Below, piece by piece: positions 24,332 to 33,671 of a stretch of DNA of 64,000 nt. The notes under the pieces are model-generated. The model did no database searches. It saw only the letters and a program-made list of their open reading frames with translations, and was not told the origin of the DNA. Source of the stretch: an uncultured Coriobacteriaceae bacterium (GTDB lineage Bacteria; Actinomycetota; Coriobacteriia; Coriobacteriales; Coriobacteriaceae); assembly GCA_944321435.1 (NCBI GenBank), contig CALULH010000003.1, positions 124,001-188,000 of the forward strand, given 5' to 3'. How positions within the stretch are numbered: position 1 is the first letter of the stretch; each line of letters starts with the position of its first letter. A program made the translations under genes and the position numbers.

Positions 24332-26545
24332 TTACCCCAGCGCACCGGGAACCGCGGTGGTGCCCGGCGCCAGGTTGGGGTTGGTCTCGTTCGCCTCGGT
24401 TTGCTGGTTGAGGGTGAAGACCGGCTGCCCGTTGTCAAAGATCAGGCGGTACTGCATGGCCCACAGCTCGTTGCGCAGGCTCGTAGCCTGGCTGTCGTCG
24501 TCCTGGCCGTTGAGGTGCCATACGCCGTCTGCGCCCTGGTACCCGATCACGTTGATGATCGGCAGCTGGCGGCGCAGTGCGAGCTCGGCCTTCTGGCTCT
24601 GGGTGAGCGGCGCGCCGATCTGCTGCATGAGCAGGGCGGCCAGGTAGTTGGTGCTGGTGTCGGTCTGCTCGCTTTGCTGCAGGCTGCCGGCAACGTCGTA
24701 GTTCGCCCAGATGAAGTACTGGGTGTGCCACAGGCGCTGGGTGTGGGTGGCCTCGTCCTCGTTGGTGAACCACAGGTCGTTGTAGCTGCTGGGGAAGCTG
24801 GGCTGATGGTCGCCGAAGAACACCACCACCACGGGGCGGTCGAGGTTGCGCAGCTCGTTGATGAAGGTCTCGAGGTCCCGGTCGGACTGCTCGATCAAAG
24901 AGAGGTACTCGTTGACCTCGGGATCCTCCACGCCGTCGATGCTGTAGTGCTCGAGCTGCGAGGACGGGATGAGGCCCGTGTCGTAGCCGGAATGGTTCTG
25001 CATCGTCACGTCGAAGATGAACTGCGGGCTCTCGTCGTTCTGGAGCAGCTCGAGGATCTTGTCGTAGGTGGCGCCGTCGGTCACCATGCCGCGGAGCTTC
25101 TCGGCGTCCTGGAAGTCGTCAATGGTCAGGAACTGATCGAATCCCAGGTCCTGGTAGACGTTCTCGCGGTTCCAGTTGTTGGCGTGGTTGGGGTGCATGG
25201 CGGTGGTGCTGTATCCCATCTCGCGGAACTGCTCGGCTAGCGACGGCACGCCCTGCTGGTTGTACACCATGTACGGGTACAAGCCCGTTCCCAAAAAGCT
25301 CATGGAGCTGCCGGTCAGGAACTCCCACTCGGTATTGCAGGTGCCGCCGCCGTACGCCGAGACGTACAGGTCGCCGCGCACCAAGGTGTCGGACAGGCTC
25401 TTGAAGAACTGCGGGCCCTCGTAGCCGGCGTGCATGTTCTGGTACACCGAAAGGTCCGAGAAGGTCTCGTTCATAATGGCGATGACGGTGGGTTTGGTCT
25501 CGCTGAACTGCTGCTCGGCGGCCTTGCGCCCCTCCGAGGCGCCCAGGTCGGAGCTCTGATCGTACTCGGCCGCGTAGCCGCTTATGAGCTCGTCGGCCGC
25601 CTCGGCGCTGTAGTCGGCCGGGCGCTGCGGCATCATGAGCTGGGCGTTGGAGATGAACGAGGGGAGGAAGCCCTGGCGGTAGTAGCTCTCCAGCGGGCGC
25701 CAGGTGTAGACCTGGATGCCTAGCGTGTTGTAGTAGTCGATCAGCGTCACGTGGGCGGTGACGCCGGCGATAAGCGCCAGGCCGACGAGCGCGTTGAGGG
25801 CAATGCGGCGGCCGCGGCCCGTGCGCCCCTGCCCCTGCTCATCGGAGCCGCGGGAGGGAAGCAGGCTGGCCAAGGGGGCCGTGCAGGTGATGGCGGCTGC
25901 CAGGCAGGCGATGCTGTACAGACAGAACGCCGTGAGGCTGTAGGTGTAGCCGGTTCCGGCAACCGCTGCGGCGGTGTTGAGGGCAAACAGGTCGCTCGGG
26001 GTGATGGGCATCGTCTTGAAGGTGATCACGAAGTACTGCGCGATGCCGACGAGCCAGAACACGATGGCGCTCACAGCAGTGGGCGTTCCGCGACGCTGGG
26101 CGAGGAAGAAGAGCGCGGCCTGGACGCCCAGGATGAGGGTCGCCTCGAGCAGCAGGCACAGCGGGTACATGTAGGTCAGGTCGTGGTTCGAGGGAATCTC
26201 GAGCGCCAGCGTGGTGAAGACGGCTCCCAGCACTAGGGCGATAAGCGCCAGGACGAGGGGATGGCCCGCCGCGCGCAGCTTCTCGCCCACCAGGTGGCGA
26301 TTGAAGCTCAGGTGAGCGGCCCCGGCGCACGCAGCCCCGGCGAACAGCGCGGAGAGCGCGTCGTTGTCCACCAGCCCCAGCGCGCTCCAAACGAGGAGGA
26401 ACGCCTGCAGGGCGGCGAAGAAAACGCCCCAGGCGATGCCGGCGGGGCGGAGGCGCTGTTCCTGCGCGCGGGCATGGCGGAGCGACAGCGCAAAGCTGGC
26501 CGCCGTGGCGGCCAGCGAGAGGGCGAACACAAAAGTCGGGATCAT
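24332..26545 (-). CDS. LTA synthase family (alkaline-phosphatase-fold) membrane enzyme
   Basis: A 737-residue protein. About eight hydrophobic segments occupy residues 1-280, then a large extracellular sulfatase/LtaS domain: IAIMNETFSD (metal Glu), GGGTCNTEWEFLTGSS with the catalytic Thr, HSGYD, and FFGDHQPSF with metal Asp-His. Such enzymes transfer glycerol phosphate from phosphatidylglycerol to a glycolipid or polysaccharide acceptor. The extra N-terminal helices (more than the five of classical LtaS) suggest a polymer-decorating or polymerising relative. Ends facing the PTS IIB gene. Confidence 0.88.
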   Translation of the reverse strand: MIPTFVFALSLAATAASFALSLRHARAQEQRLRPAGIAWGVFFAALQAFLLVWSALGLVDNDALSALFAGAACAGAAHLSFNRHLVGEKLRAAGHPLVLALIALVLGAVFTTLALEIPSNHDLTYMYPLCLLLEATLILGVQAALFFLAQRRGTPTAVSAIVFWLVGIAQYFVITFKTMPITPSDLFALNTAAAVAGTGYTYSLTAFCLYSIACLAAAITCTAPLASLLPSRGSDEQGQGRTGRGRRIALNALVGLALIAGVTAHVTLIDYYNTLGIQVYTWRPLESYYRQGFLPSFISNAQLMMPQRPADYSAEAADELISGYAAEYDQSSDLGASEGRKAAEQQFSETKPTVIAIMNETFSDLSVYQNMHAGYEGPQFFKSLSDTLVRGDLYVSAYGGGTCNTEWEFLTGSSMSFLGTGLYPYMVYNQQGVPSLAEQFREMGYSTTAMHPNHANNWNRENVYQDLGFDQFLTIDDFQDAEKLRGMVTDGATYDKILELLQNDESPQFIFDVTMQNHSGYDTGLIPSSQLEHYSIDGVEDPEVNEYLSLIEQSDRDLETFINELRNLDRPVVVVFFGDHQPSFPSSYNDLWFTNEDEATHTQRLWHTQYFIWANYDVAGSLQQSEQTDTSTNYLAALLMQQIGAPLTQSQKAELALRRQLPIINVIGYQGADGVWHLNGQDDDSQATSLRNELWAMQYRLIFDNGQPVFTLNQQTEANETNPNLAPGTTAVPGALG

Positions 26546-26689
26546 AGTGACTTCCTATCAGGCGCTTACGGTGTGCATGGTGGTGCGCAAGTGACCATGA
26601 TAGGAGGGCCCACGCCGTTTTACCAGCGGTTAACAAAAAGGGCAGAGCTGTCAAGAATCTGACAACGGATGGCCACGGACTGCTACGGG

Positions 26690-26764
26690 GGCTGCCACTG
26701 GGGACGGGTGCAAATGGCAGAAGCGCAGTGCTTCTGCCATTTGCACCCGTCCCCAGTGGCAGCC
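26690..26764. repeat. Perfect 35-bp palindrome (REP-like), copy 1
   Basis: Left arm 26690-26724 begins GGCTGCCACTGGGGACGGGT; the right arm 26730-26764 is its perfect reverse complement; loop GCAGT. The inner segment GGGGACGGGTRCAWATGGCA is shared with the palindrome at 39569-39648. There is no T-run, so it is not a plain terminator. Confidence 0.92.
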
Positions 26765-26842
26765 AGCGGCAACCCCGCGGCTGCCAGCGGCAACCCCGCG
26801 GCTGCCAGCGGCAACCCCGCGGCAGCCAGCGGCAACCCGGCG
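26759..26842. repeat. Tandem 21-bp repeat, four units
   Basis: Units begin at 26759, 26780, 26801 and 26822 (GCWGCCAGCGGCAACCCCGC plus G), with near-perfect identity. The array is joined to the right arm of the REP-like palindrome and runs towards the feoAB stop codon. Confidence 0.9.
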
Positions 26843-26873
26843 GCAAATTATCGCCTGTTCTTCTCGCCCGCGC

Positions 26874-29288
26874 TTACGCCAACCCCAGCAGCATGCCCGC
26901 CGCGTGGACGGCAAACGCCACCGCCCAGGCCACGCCGCACTGCATGCACACCACGGTAAAGGCGTAGCGGCCGCCCAGCTCGTTGCGCACGGCCGAGACG
27001 GCGGCCACGCACGGCGTGTACAGCAGCGTGAACGTGAGGAAAGTGAAGGCCGTGAGCGGCGTGAAGAGCCCGGCCAGCGCGCCAACCGACCCGCCCATGA
27101 GCACGGTGAGCGTGGCCACCACGTTCTCCTTGGCGCCGAAGCCGGCCACCAGCGCGGCCGCTGCGATCCAGCTGCCAAAGCCCAGCGGCGCGAACACGGG
27201 CGCAATGAGGGTGCCCAGCGCGGCCAGCATGCTCTGGCTCTGGTCGGCCACCACGTCGAAGCGGATGTCGAAGGTCTGCAGGAACCAGATGATCACGCTC
27301 GCCGCGAAGATGATGGTGAACGCCTTGGTGGCAAAGCCCTTGGCTTTGTCCCACGCCAGGCGCGCGGTGGTCTTGGCGCTGGGCAGGCGGTAGTTGGGCA
27401 GCTCCATCACAAACGGCACCGGGTCGCCTTTGAAGGCGGTGCGCTTGAGCACCAGCGCCACCAGCACGCCTACGACCATGCCCATCACGTACATACTCAC
27501 CATGACGAGCGGCGCGCACGTGGGGAAGAACACGGCCGAGAAGAGCGCGTATACCGGCAGCTTGGCCGAGCAGCTCATGAACGGCGTGAGCATGACGGTC
27601 ATCTTGCGGTCGTGCTCGGAGGGGAGGGTGCGCGTGGCCATGATGGCCGGCACGCTGCAGCCGAAGCCGATGAGCATGGGGACGAAACTGCGCCCGGAAA
27701 GGCCCAGCTTGCGCAGGATCTTGTCCATCACAAAGGCCACGCGTGCCATGTAGCCGGAGTCCTCGAGCACCGAGAGCAGCAGGAACAGCACCACGATGAT
27801 GGGCAGGAAGGAGAGCACGCTGCCCACACCGGCAAAGACGCCGTCTATCACGAGCGAGTGCACCACCGGGTTGATGCCGAACGCGGTGAGCGCCTGGTCG
27901 GCCATGTCGGTGACCGCGTTTATCCCAAGCTCGAGCAGGTCGGAGAGGCGCTGCCCGATAAGGTCGAACGTGAGCCAGAACACCAGCACCATGATGAGGA
28001 TGAACACGGGGATGGCGGTGTACTTGCCCGTGAGGATGCGGTCGGCGGCCACGGAGCGCAGGTGCTCGCGGCTTTCGTGGGGCTTGACCACGCAGGCCCC
28101 GCAGGCCTGCTCGATGAACGAGAAGCGCATGTCGGCCAGGGCGGCCATGCGGTCGGTGCCGGCCTCCTCCTCCATCTGGTGGATGATATGCCCGGCGGCG
28201 TCCAGCTCGTTTTGGTCGAGCGCCAGGGCCTCGGTCACGAGCTTGTCGCCCTCGATGAGCTTGGTCGCGGCGAACCGCGGCGGGATCTGGGCCGCCGCCG
28301 CGTGGTCGCTGATCAGCTCGATAAGGCCGTGGATGCAGCGGTGCAGCGCGCCGTGGTCGGGGCCGTCGGCGGCGCAGAAGTCTATGCGGCCGGGATGCTC
28401 GCGGTAGCGCGCCACGTGCAGCGCGTGCTCGGTGAGCTCGCCGATGCCCTCGTTCTTCGCGGCCGAGATGGGGACCACCGGGATGCCCAGCGCCGCCTCG
28501 AGCGCGTTCACGTCGATCGTGCCGCCGTTGGCCGTGACCTCGTCCATCATGTTGAGCGCCAGCACCATGGGTCGGTCGAGCTCCATGAGCTGCAGCGTCA
28601 GGTACAGGTTGCGCTCGATGTTGGTGGCGTCGACGATGTTGATGATGGCGTCGGGCCGATCGTCCAAGATGAACTGGCGGCTCACTACCTCCTCGCTGGT
28701 GTAAGGGGAGAGCGAGTAGATGCCCGGCAGGTCGGTGATGGTGGCCTCGGGATGCCCCTTGATCTGGCCGTCCTTGCGGTCCACGGTGACGCCGGGGAAG
28801 TTGCCCACGTGCTGGTTCGAGCCGGTGAGCTGGTTGAACAGCGTGGTTTTGCCGCAGTTTTGGTTGCCGGCCAGGGCAAAGCGCAGCGGCGTTCCCTCGG
28901 CGAGCGCCGCCCCCTCGCGCCGCGGCTTGAGGGCGCCCTCGCCAAAGGCCGGATGCGCGGTGGCGTCCGGCGCGGAGGGGTTCTTGCGCGGCAGGTTGTG
29001 CGCGTCGTGCACGTTCACCAGGGCGATGCGCGAGGCGTCGTCGCGCCGCAGCGTCAGCTCGTAGCCGCGCAGGCGGATCTCCATGGGGTCGCCCATGGGG
29101 GCGTACTTCATCATGGTGACTTCGGTGCCGGGCGTGAGGCCCATGTCAAAGATATGCTGGCGCAGCACGACGTCGTCGGAGTCGACGGAGGCTATGATGG
29201 CGTCCTTGCCGATCTCGAGCTGGTCCAGCGTGTTTGCGTGCGGCGCGGCGCCAGGGCCCGCTGTCGGCACGTTCCTCTCCTGTTTCAT
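26874..29288 (-). CDS. feoB: Ferrous iron transporter, FeoA-FeoB fusion
   Basis: An 804-residue protein. Residues 20-95 are a FeoA SH3-like domain (LRQHIFDMGLTPGTEVTM). The FeoB G-domain starts near 138: G1 GNQNCGKTT (141-149), G3 DLPGIYSLSPYTSEEVV, G4 NMMD. A long membrane region of Gate motifs follows (CSAKLPVYALF and ACVVKPHE near the switch to the membrane part). It imports Fe2+ under anaerobic conditions. The final helix region ends AAGMLLGLA. GGGAG precedes the ATG at 29288. No separate feoC is seen. Confidence 0.95.
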   Translation of the reverse strand: MKQERNVPTAGPGAAPHANTLDQLEIGKDAIIASVDSDDVVLRQHIFDMGLTPGTEVTMMKYAPMGDPMEIRLRGYELTLRRDDASRIALVNVHDAHNLPRKNPSAPDATAHPAFGEGALKPRREGAALAEGTPLRFALAGNQNCGKTTLFNQLTGSNQHVGNFPGVTVDRKDGQIKGHPEATITDLPGIYSLSPYTSEEVVSRQFILDDRPDAIINIVDATNIERNLYLTLQLMELDRPMVLALNMMDEVTANGGTIDVNALEAALGIPVVPISAAKNEGIGELTEHALHVARYREHPGRIDFCAADGPDHGALHRCIHGLIELISDHAAAAQIPPRFAATKLIEGDKLVTEALALDQNELDAAGHIIHQMEEEAGTDRMAALADMRFSFIEQACGACVVKPHESREHLRSVAADRILTGKYTAIPVFILIMVLVFWLTFDLIGQRLSDLLELGINAVTDMADQALTAFGINPVVHSLVIDGVFAGVGSVLSFLPIIVVLFLLLSVLEDSGYMARVAFVMDKILRKLGLSGRSFVPMLIGFGCSVPAIMATRTLPSEHDRKMTVMLTPFMSCSAKLPVYALFSAVFFPTCAPLVMVSMYVMGMVVGVLVALVLKRTAFKGDPVPFVMELPNYRLPSAKTTARLAWDKAKGFATKAFTIIFAASVIIWFLQTFDIRFDVVADQSQSMLAALGTLIAPVFAPLGFGSWIAAAALVAGFGAKENVVATLTVLMGGSVGALAGLFTPLTAFTFLTFTLLYTPCVAAVSAVRNELGGRYAFTVVCMQCGVAWAVAFAVHAAGMLLGLA

Positions 29289-29435
29289 GCATATCTCCCG
29301 CGGTTGGTTGCCACAGGCGATTCTATACGTGTCGTTTGGGGCCGGGCCGTCCCGGTCCCCGCTTTGACGGATTCTTTACGCGTTACCCATAACTAACTTC
29401 GGTGCGCGGCGCGGCTGCTGCGCGCGGCGCCTGGA

Positions 29436-29939
29436 TCAGCGGTGCGCGCGGGGGGAGCGCTGGGGTGCATGGGGTTCGCGGCACTTGCGCTGCGGCGCGC
29501 CGGCCTTCTCGAGCCGGCGGGCGCATTCGGCTTCAAAGTCCCCGTCGTTCCAGGTTCTGATCTCTTCCAGCAGCTGCTCGGCGCGCGGGCGGTCGCGCTG
29601 GTCCGCAAAGAACGTAAACGCCTTGCCCACAAGGTCGCGGCGCTCCCGTTTAGGAAGGCGCAGCGCCAGCATGCGGTCGAACTGCGCGGCGACTTGGCCC
29701 GTATCGCCCTGCATGAGGTACGCGTTGAGCTTGAGGTGCTCGCGCGTGTACGCGGGAAGCGCCGTGCGGCACAGCCGGCTTTCCACGCGCGAGAAGAACT
29801 CGTCAAAGCGGCCGTCCATCATGGCCGCGCGCAGCTTCTTGAACTGGCTGCGGCGCACGATCTCCAGCGCCGCCTGTGCGCCGCCCACCGCGATGACGAG
29901 CGCGAGGCCGGCTATGGTGAGGATCGTGCTGGCGTCCAT
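29436..29939 (-). CDS. N-terminally anchored helical-repeat protein
   Basis: A 167-residue protein. It has one N-terminal membrane helix (MDASTILTIAGLALVIAVGG), then an all-helical region with TPR-like spacing (LKLNAYLMQGDTGQVAAQFD, later AFTFFADQRDRPRAEQLLEE) and a basic tail. GGAGCCCC precedes the ATG. It lies between the cysteine desulfurase (69-bp gap) and feoAB on the same strand and may be cotranscribed. I recognise no specific family. Confidence 0.7.
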   Translation of the reverse strand: MDASTILTIAGLALVIAVGGAQAALEIVRRSQFKKLRAAMMDGRFDEFFSRVESRLCRTALPAYTREHLKLNAYLMQGDTGQVAAQFDRMLALRLPKRERRDLVGKAFTFFADQRDRPRAEQLLEEIRTWNDGDFEAECARRLEKAGAPQRKCREPHAPQRSPRAHR

Positions 29940-30008
29940 GGGGCTCCTTTGGCAAGTTGGCGAAAAGGGTTTCCGGGCGGCGGCTCTCGGCGGCGGCCGT
30001 GCGGGCGC

Positions 30009-31352
30009 CTACATCATGGCGCTCAGGCTGCGGGCACGGCGCAGTGCCTCGATGGTGCGCCGGGCGATAAGCTCGGCCTCCTCGTCGGTCACGGTGTCGG
30101 AGAGCGAGAGGCGCAGCGTGCCGTGCAGGCTGGCCGGGGGCGCGCCGATGGCGACGGCCACGTGCGAGGGGTCGGTGGAGCCCGTGGAGCAGGCGGAGCC
30201 CGTGGCGGCCGCGACGCCCAGCTGGTCGAGAATGACCACGGCGAGCTCCCCGTCGATGTTCTCGCAGGCAAACGAGGCGATGCTCGGCAGGCGCCGCACC
30301 GGGTCGCCGGTGGGGTGCACGTCGGGCACGGCGTTGCAGACGACGCTTACCAGCCGGTCGCGCAGGGCCGCCACGCGCGCCTGGGCCGCGGCGAGGTTAT
30401 CGATCTGCTCTTCCAGCGCGGCTACCATTCCGGCGATGCCGGCCAGGTTCTCGGTGCCGGCGCGCAGGTGGCGCTCCTGGGCGCCGCCGCGGATGAGCGG
30501 CGGAAGGTCAAAGCCCCGGCGCAGGTAGAGCGCGCCCACGCCGCGCGGCCCATGGAACTTGTGGGCCGAGAGCGAGAGGGCGTCGACCCCCAGGTCGGTC
30601 ACGTTGACGGGGATATGCCCCACGGCCTGCACGGCGTCGGTGTGGAAGGGGGCGTTGCGGGCGTGCGCCGCCCGGGCGAGCTCCGCCACATCCTCGACGG
30701 TGCCGATCTCGTTGTTGGCGAGCATGACCGAGACCAGCGCGGCGGGGCCGCCCTCATGGGCGAGCGCCCGCTCAAGGTCCTGGGAGCTTATGCGGCCCTG
30801 CTCGTCAACGGGCAGGTAGACGACATGGGCCCCCGCGCGCTCGAGTTCAGCGCAGGTGTGGAGCACCGCGTGGTGCTCGATGGCGCTGGTCACGATGAGG
30901 GGCTGGCGGGGCGCGGTGCCCGAGTCTCCGCGCTGCGCCTGCTTTTCTCGCCAGAGCTGCGCGGATCCGCGCAGCACCCAGTTGTCAGACTCGGTGCCGC
31001 CGCTGGTGAAGACGATCTCGGCGGGATCCTGGGCGCCCAGGAGCTCGGCCATGCGCCCGCGCGCGTCGGCGAGCGCGCGGGCGGCTTCGCGGGCCACGCG
31101 GTGGATACCGCTGGGGTTCCCGAACCGGTCGGTGAGGTAGGGCATCATGGCTTCGAGGGCGCGGGGGGAGAGCGGCGTGGTGGCCGCGTTGTCGGCATAT
31201 ATATAAGTGCGATCGCCTGCGGCAAGGTCGCCTGCCGCGGAGGGCTTATGGGTTTCGGGGGCGGTTGCCGACGTTGCCGGCGCTCGACCGGTGCCGGGCA
31301 GCACGCTTGCCGGGTTGGGGGATGCGCTGGCGGGCGTCGAAGATGTGGTCAT
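30009..31352 (-). CDS. Cysteine desulfurase (NifS/IscS family)
   Basis: A 447-residue PLP enzyme that converts cysteine to alanine and transfers sulfur for Fe-S clusters or thiolated tRNA. Seen: YADNAATTPLSPRALEAMMP (starting near 51), HHAVLHTCAELERAG, the PLP lysine in SAHKFHGPRGVGAL, and the catalytic Cys in ATGSACSTG. The first 48 residues are an Ser/Ala/Pro/Thr-rich extension not usual in the family; the ATG at 31352 has GAGG upstream, but a later start near the domain cannot be excluded. No iscU, sufBCD or mnmA lies adjacent. feoAB downstream may supply iron. Confidence 0.9.
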   Translation of the reverse strand: MTTSSTPASASPNPASVLPGTGRAPATSATAPETHKPSAAGDLAAGDRTYIYADNAATTPLSPRALEAMMPYLTDRFGNPSGIHRVAREAARALADARGRMAELLGAQDPAEIVFTSGGTESDNWVLRGSAQLWREKQAQRGDSGTAPRQPLIVTSAIEHHAVLHTCAELERAGAHVVYLPVDEQGRISSQDLERALAHEGGPAALVSVMLANNEIGTVEDVAELARAAHARNAPFHTDAVQAVGHIPVNVTDLGVDALSLSAHKFHGPRGVGALYLRRGFDLPPLIRGGAQERHLRAGTENLAGIAGMVAALEEQIDNLAAAQARVAALRDRLVSVVCNAVPDVHPTGDPVRRLPSIASFACENIDGELAVVILDQLGVAAATGSACSTGSTDPSHVAVAIGAPPASLHGTLRLSLSDTVTDEEAELIARRTIEALRRARSLSAMM

Positions 31353-31526
31353 GCGGCCTCGATTCACCTGCGCACGCCAGGGCGGGCGCAAAACGGGCAT
31401 TGCGGTCTATTGTACTCGGCTGGCGCGCGTTCTCGGAGTCCGGCAAAAGCCCCGGCGCGCTGTTCCGGAAGGGCCGCGGAAAGCGGGGCTTCCCGTCAAG
31501 CGGGCCATGGCGGGGCACCGCGCTCT

Positions 31527-32189
31527 TTAGCGCAGGAACAGGAACCAGATGATCAGGGCCGCGATCAGCGCAACAGCAATTACGGGGATGAACCGCGCGG
31601 GGGACTTGCGCCGTCCGCGGCCGGCGAAGATCGTCTTGCCCGGCTTGGGCGTCTCCAGGTAGCGGCTGTAGTTGATGGGGGCCGCCCCTGCGCCGCCGGC
31701 ACGGTGCGCCGGCTCGGCTGCGGGCATGTAGCTGGGGTCGCTTGTGGCCACGCCCATGTGCTTGTGGTCCGCGCCGCTCCGCGGGTAGGGAGCGGTTCGG
31801 TCGCGCCGGGCTCCTCTTGCGCCCGCGCTCAGGGACCCGGTGTCGGCGGCGCCGCCATAGGCGGCCGCATCGGCAGCCGGGCCGGTTGGGCCGGCGCTTT
31901 CCGTCAGGCTGCTCGTGCTCGCCGGATGCGCGCTCCTCGCCGCTTCGGCGGACGCGCCGCTGCGCCCCTGCATCGTGTGAAACGGCTGGCGGCGCTGTCG
32001 CTGCTCGAGCGTCTCGTAGCGGTTGAGGGTCACGTAGCGGGGCTCGATATCGTTGATAGGCTCCTGTGTGATATGGCGAACCTGCCGACGGTAGGGCTGG
32101 CGCGGCGCCGCGGGCGCCGGTTGCGCGCCGGAGCTGGGAGAAGGCCCCTGCAGAGGACCTGTTGAGGACTGTGCGTTGCTATCGTCCAT
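31527..32189 (-). CDS. Tail-anchored membrane protein with long disordered cytoplasmic region
   Basis: A 220-residue protein. Residues 1-195 are low-complexity (Pro, Ser, Ala, Gly, Arg) with scattered aromatic patches (RYVTLNRYETLEQRQRRQ). A basic stretch GRGRRKSPARF comes before a single C-terminal membrane helix (IPVIAVALIAALIIWFLFLR). No catalytic domain. It is divergent from hsp20. Function unknown. Confidence 0.7.
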   Translation of the reverse strand: MDDSNAQSSTGPLQGPSPSSGAQPAPAAPRQPYRRQVRHITQEPINDIEPRYVTLNRYETLEQRQRRQPFHTMQGRSGASAEAARSAHPASTSSLTESAGPTGPAADAAAYGGAADTGSLSAGARGARRDRTAPYPRSGADHKHMGVATSDPSYMPAAEPAHRAGGAGAAPINYSRYLETPKPGKTIFAGRGRRKSPARFIPVIAVALIAALIIWFLFLR

Positions 32190-32340
32190 GGGGCGCGCTT
32201 TCTCAAGATGCGGCAGATCCCACCCATTGTACGTTCCGCGCTGGCGAGGCCGTTAGTCACCCCCGTCCTTGTCCGGATTTTCACAACCATAAAAGGCGAG
32301 AAAAAGCGCTGCTTCTTCTCCGCAGTGGCGTTTGAGAAAG

Positions 32341-32363
32341 ATCTAAGTCAAACACACTTAGAT
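32341..32363. promoter_or_regulatory. HAIR-like element (HspR operator) upstream of hsp20
   Basis: Perfect dyad ATCTAAGT-N7-ACTTAGAT. Spacer length and the AGT-N7-ACT core equal the actinobacterial HAIR element (CTTGAGT-N7-ACTCAAG) bound by HspR; the outer bases differ. It sits in the 322-bp divergent gap, about 150 bp before the hsp20 start. The rest of the gap shows nothing else I can identify. Confidence 0.6.
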
Positions 32364-32511
32364 GTGATGAGTCTGTGACGCTCAAAAAACCTTCGGATGT
32401 ATGAATAGGATGAGCCAAGCCGGGCATAAACAGAAGCGAACAGAGAGCAACGCCCCAGCAGCGAAGGCAAACGGCATTCGGCTCGGGGCAGAGCAAAAGG
32501 AGTGATCGATT

Positions 32512-32934
32512 ATGGCAAGCATGGTTCCTTATCGTTTTGGTATCCGCCCCATGAGCAGCTGGTTCGACGCGTTCGATGACCTGGCCAACATCGCCAACAC
32601 CGCGGTGTCCGGCGCTGCGTTCCCCATGGACGTGGAGGACACCGGCGACGCCTACGTGGTCAAGGCCTATCTGGCCGGCGTCGGCCGCGACGAGATCGAC
32701 GTCGAGCTCAACGAAGGCCGCCTCTCCATTGCCGTCAACGTTGAGGACAAGGAGGAGGACAAGGCCAAGAACTACCTGGCCAAGGAGTTCACGAGCTACA
32801 GCGCCACGCGCGGCGTCTACCTGAAGGATGCGGCGCAGGAGGGCCTGACGGCCAAGCTCGCCGACGGTATTCTGACCATCAACGTGCCCAAGTTCGTGGA
32901 GAAGAAGAACGTCACCAAGATCGCCATCGACTAA
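32512..32934 (+). CDS. Small heat-shock protein Hsp20
   Basis: A 140-residue ATP-independent holdase. The alpha-crystallin domain runs from about residue 36 (FPMDVEDTGDAYVVKAYLAG) to AKLADGILTINVPKF, with the conserved A/GxLxxGxL-like AKLADGILTI. The N-terminal arm is aromatic (MVPYRFGIRPMSSWFDAFDD). AAAGGAG lies before the ATG. The dyad upstream suggests HspR control, and a strong terminator follows. Confidence 0.93.
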   Translation: MASMVPYRFGIRPMSSWFDAFDDLANIANTAVSGAAFPMDVEDTGDAYVVKAYLAGVGRDEIDVELNEGRLSIAVNVEDKEEDKAKNYLAKEFTSYSATRGVYLKDAAQEGLTAKLADGILTINVPKFVEKKNVTKIAID

Positions 32935-32970
32935 GGCGCGATGTTCGGGCGGCAAGCCGACGCAACGAGC

Positions 32971-33001
32971 AGGGGCGGTCCCACCGGGGCCGCCCCTTTT
33001 T
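32971..33001 (+). terminator. Intrinsic terminator after hsp20
   Basis: AGGGGCGGTCCC pairs with GGGCCGCCCCT around a short loop, followed by TTTTT. Confidence 0.9.
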
Positions 33002-33180
33002 GCGTCTCGCGCGCTTTCCGTGCCCCTTGCGCGCGCATTTTCGCAACGGGGCGGTAGCCTGCGGGGCGCACGAGCAAGGGCGGGCGGCGCGCGGACGGCT
33101 TGCGCGGGCGGGGCATGCGGATGGCTTGCGCGGGTGGGGCGCGGGCGGGGCGTGCGGGCGGGCAGTGCGCGTGGCCTATC

Positions 33181-33465
33181 CGAGCGAGAATTGCACTCAT
33201 ACGAGCCAGGTGGGCGAGAAGCGCACTCGTACGGTTGCAGTTTTCGCGCACGGGCATAGAGCTGGTCGAAACATACCCCCATGCGCTCTTATCGCCCATG
33301 CGATAAGTGCATAATGCGTGCCATGGTGCATGCGGGACGGGCAGCCCCCCCTCGTACGAGCGCAGTTCTCGCCCGCAAGGGTCGTATGAATGCGGCTTTC
33401 GCCAACCGCGTTCGTATGAGTTTGCTTCTCGCCCAGGGCACTCGTATGATCGCGATTCTCGCCTG
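33181..33465. repeat. 30-bp phased inverted repeat array, copy 2
   Basis: Forward units start at 33181 and 33211; reverse units start at 33353, 33383, 33413 and 33443, all in exact 30-bp steps. The centre (about 33234-33352) contains ATGCGATAAGTGCATAATGC, aligned with ATGCG...GATAAACGCATAATGC of copy 1, so centre and arrays together form one element of about 300 bp. It lies inside a 900-bp gap (32935-33827) that otherwise holds no gene. Confidence 0.9.
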
Positions 33466-33649
33466 AGCGCAGTTCCTCCTATGGGTCGCAGACGGGGAAA
33501 GGGCTGCGCGGTACCGGGGGCGCCTTTTCGCCTGCCGCGTAAGGTGGCGTCTTCGCTAAACGAGGATATGGCTTGCCGCGGTGCGAAAAAGGTTGCGCAC
33601 CGGGCGCGTTCCCATGGCTCCGCAAACGTATGTCCGCCCAGGGCGTTAT

Positions 33650-33671
33650 ACTGACTCATGCGATAAGACCG
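33650..33671 (+). repeat. Solitary core fragment of the 30-bp-family element
   Basis: ACTGACTCATGCGATAAGAC resembles the centre of copies 1 and 2 (CATGCGATAA) without flanking units. Confidence 0.45.

Noticed and set aside
26690..26764. Rho-independent terminator
   Set aside because: The arms are far longer than in terminators of this genome and no T-run follows on either side.
26904..29396. 830-codon open frame on the plus strand
   Set aside because: Exact antisense of feoAB. It is rich in His/Gly/Arg without any recognisable motif.
29442..32165. 907-codon open frame on the plus strand
   Set aside because: It runs antisense through the cysteine desulfurase and its neighbours, which have clear motifs. 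Long antisense frames are common at this GC content and the translation has no domain.
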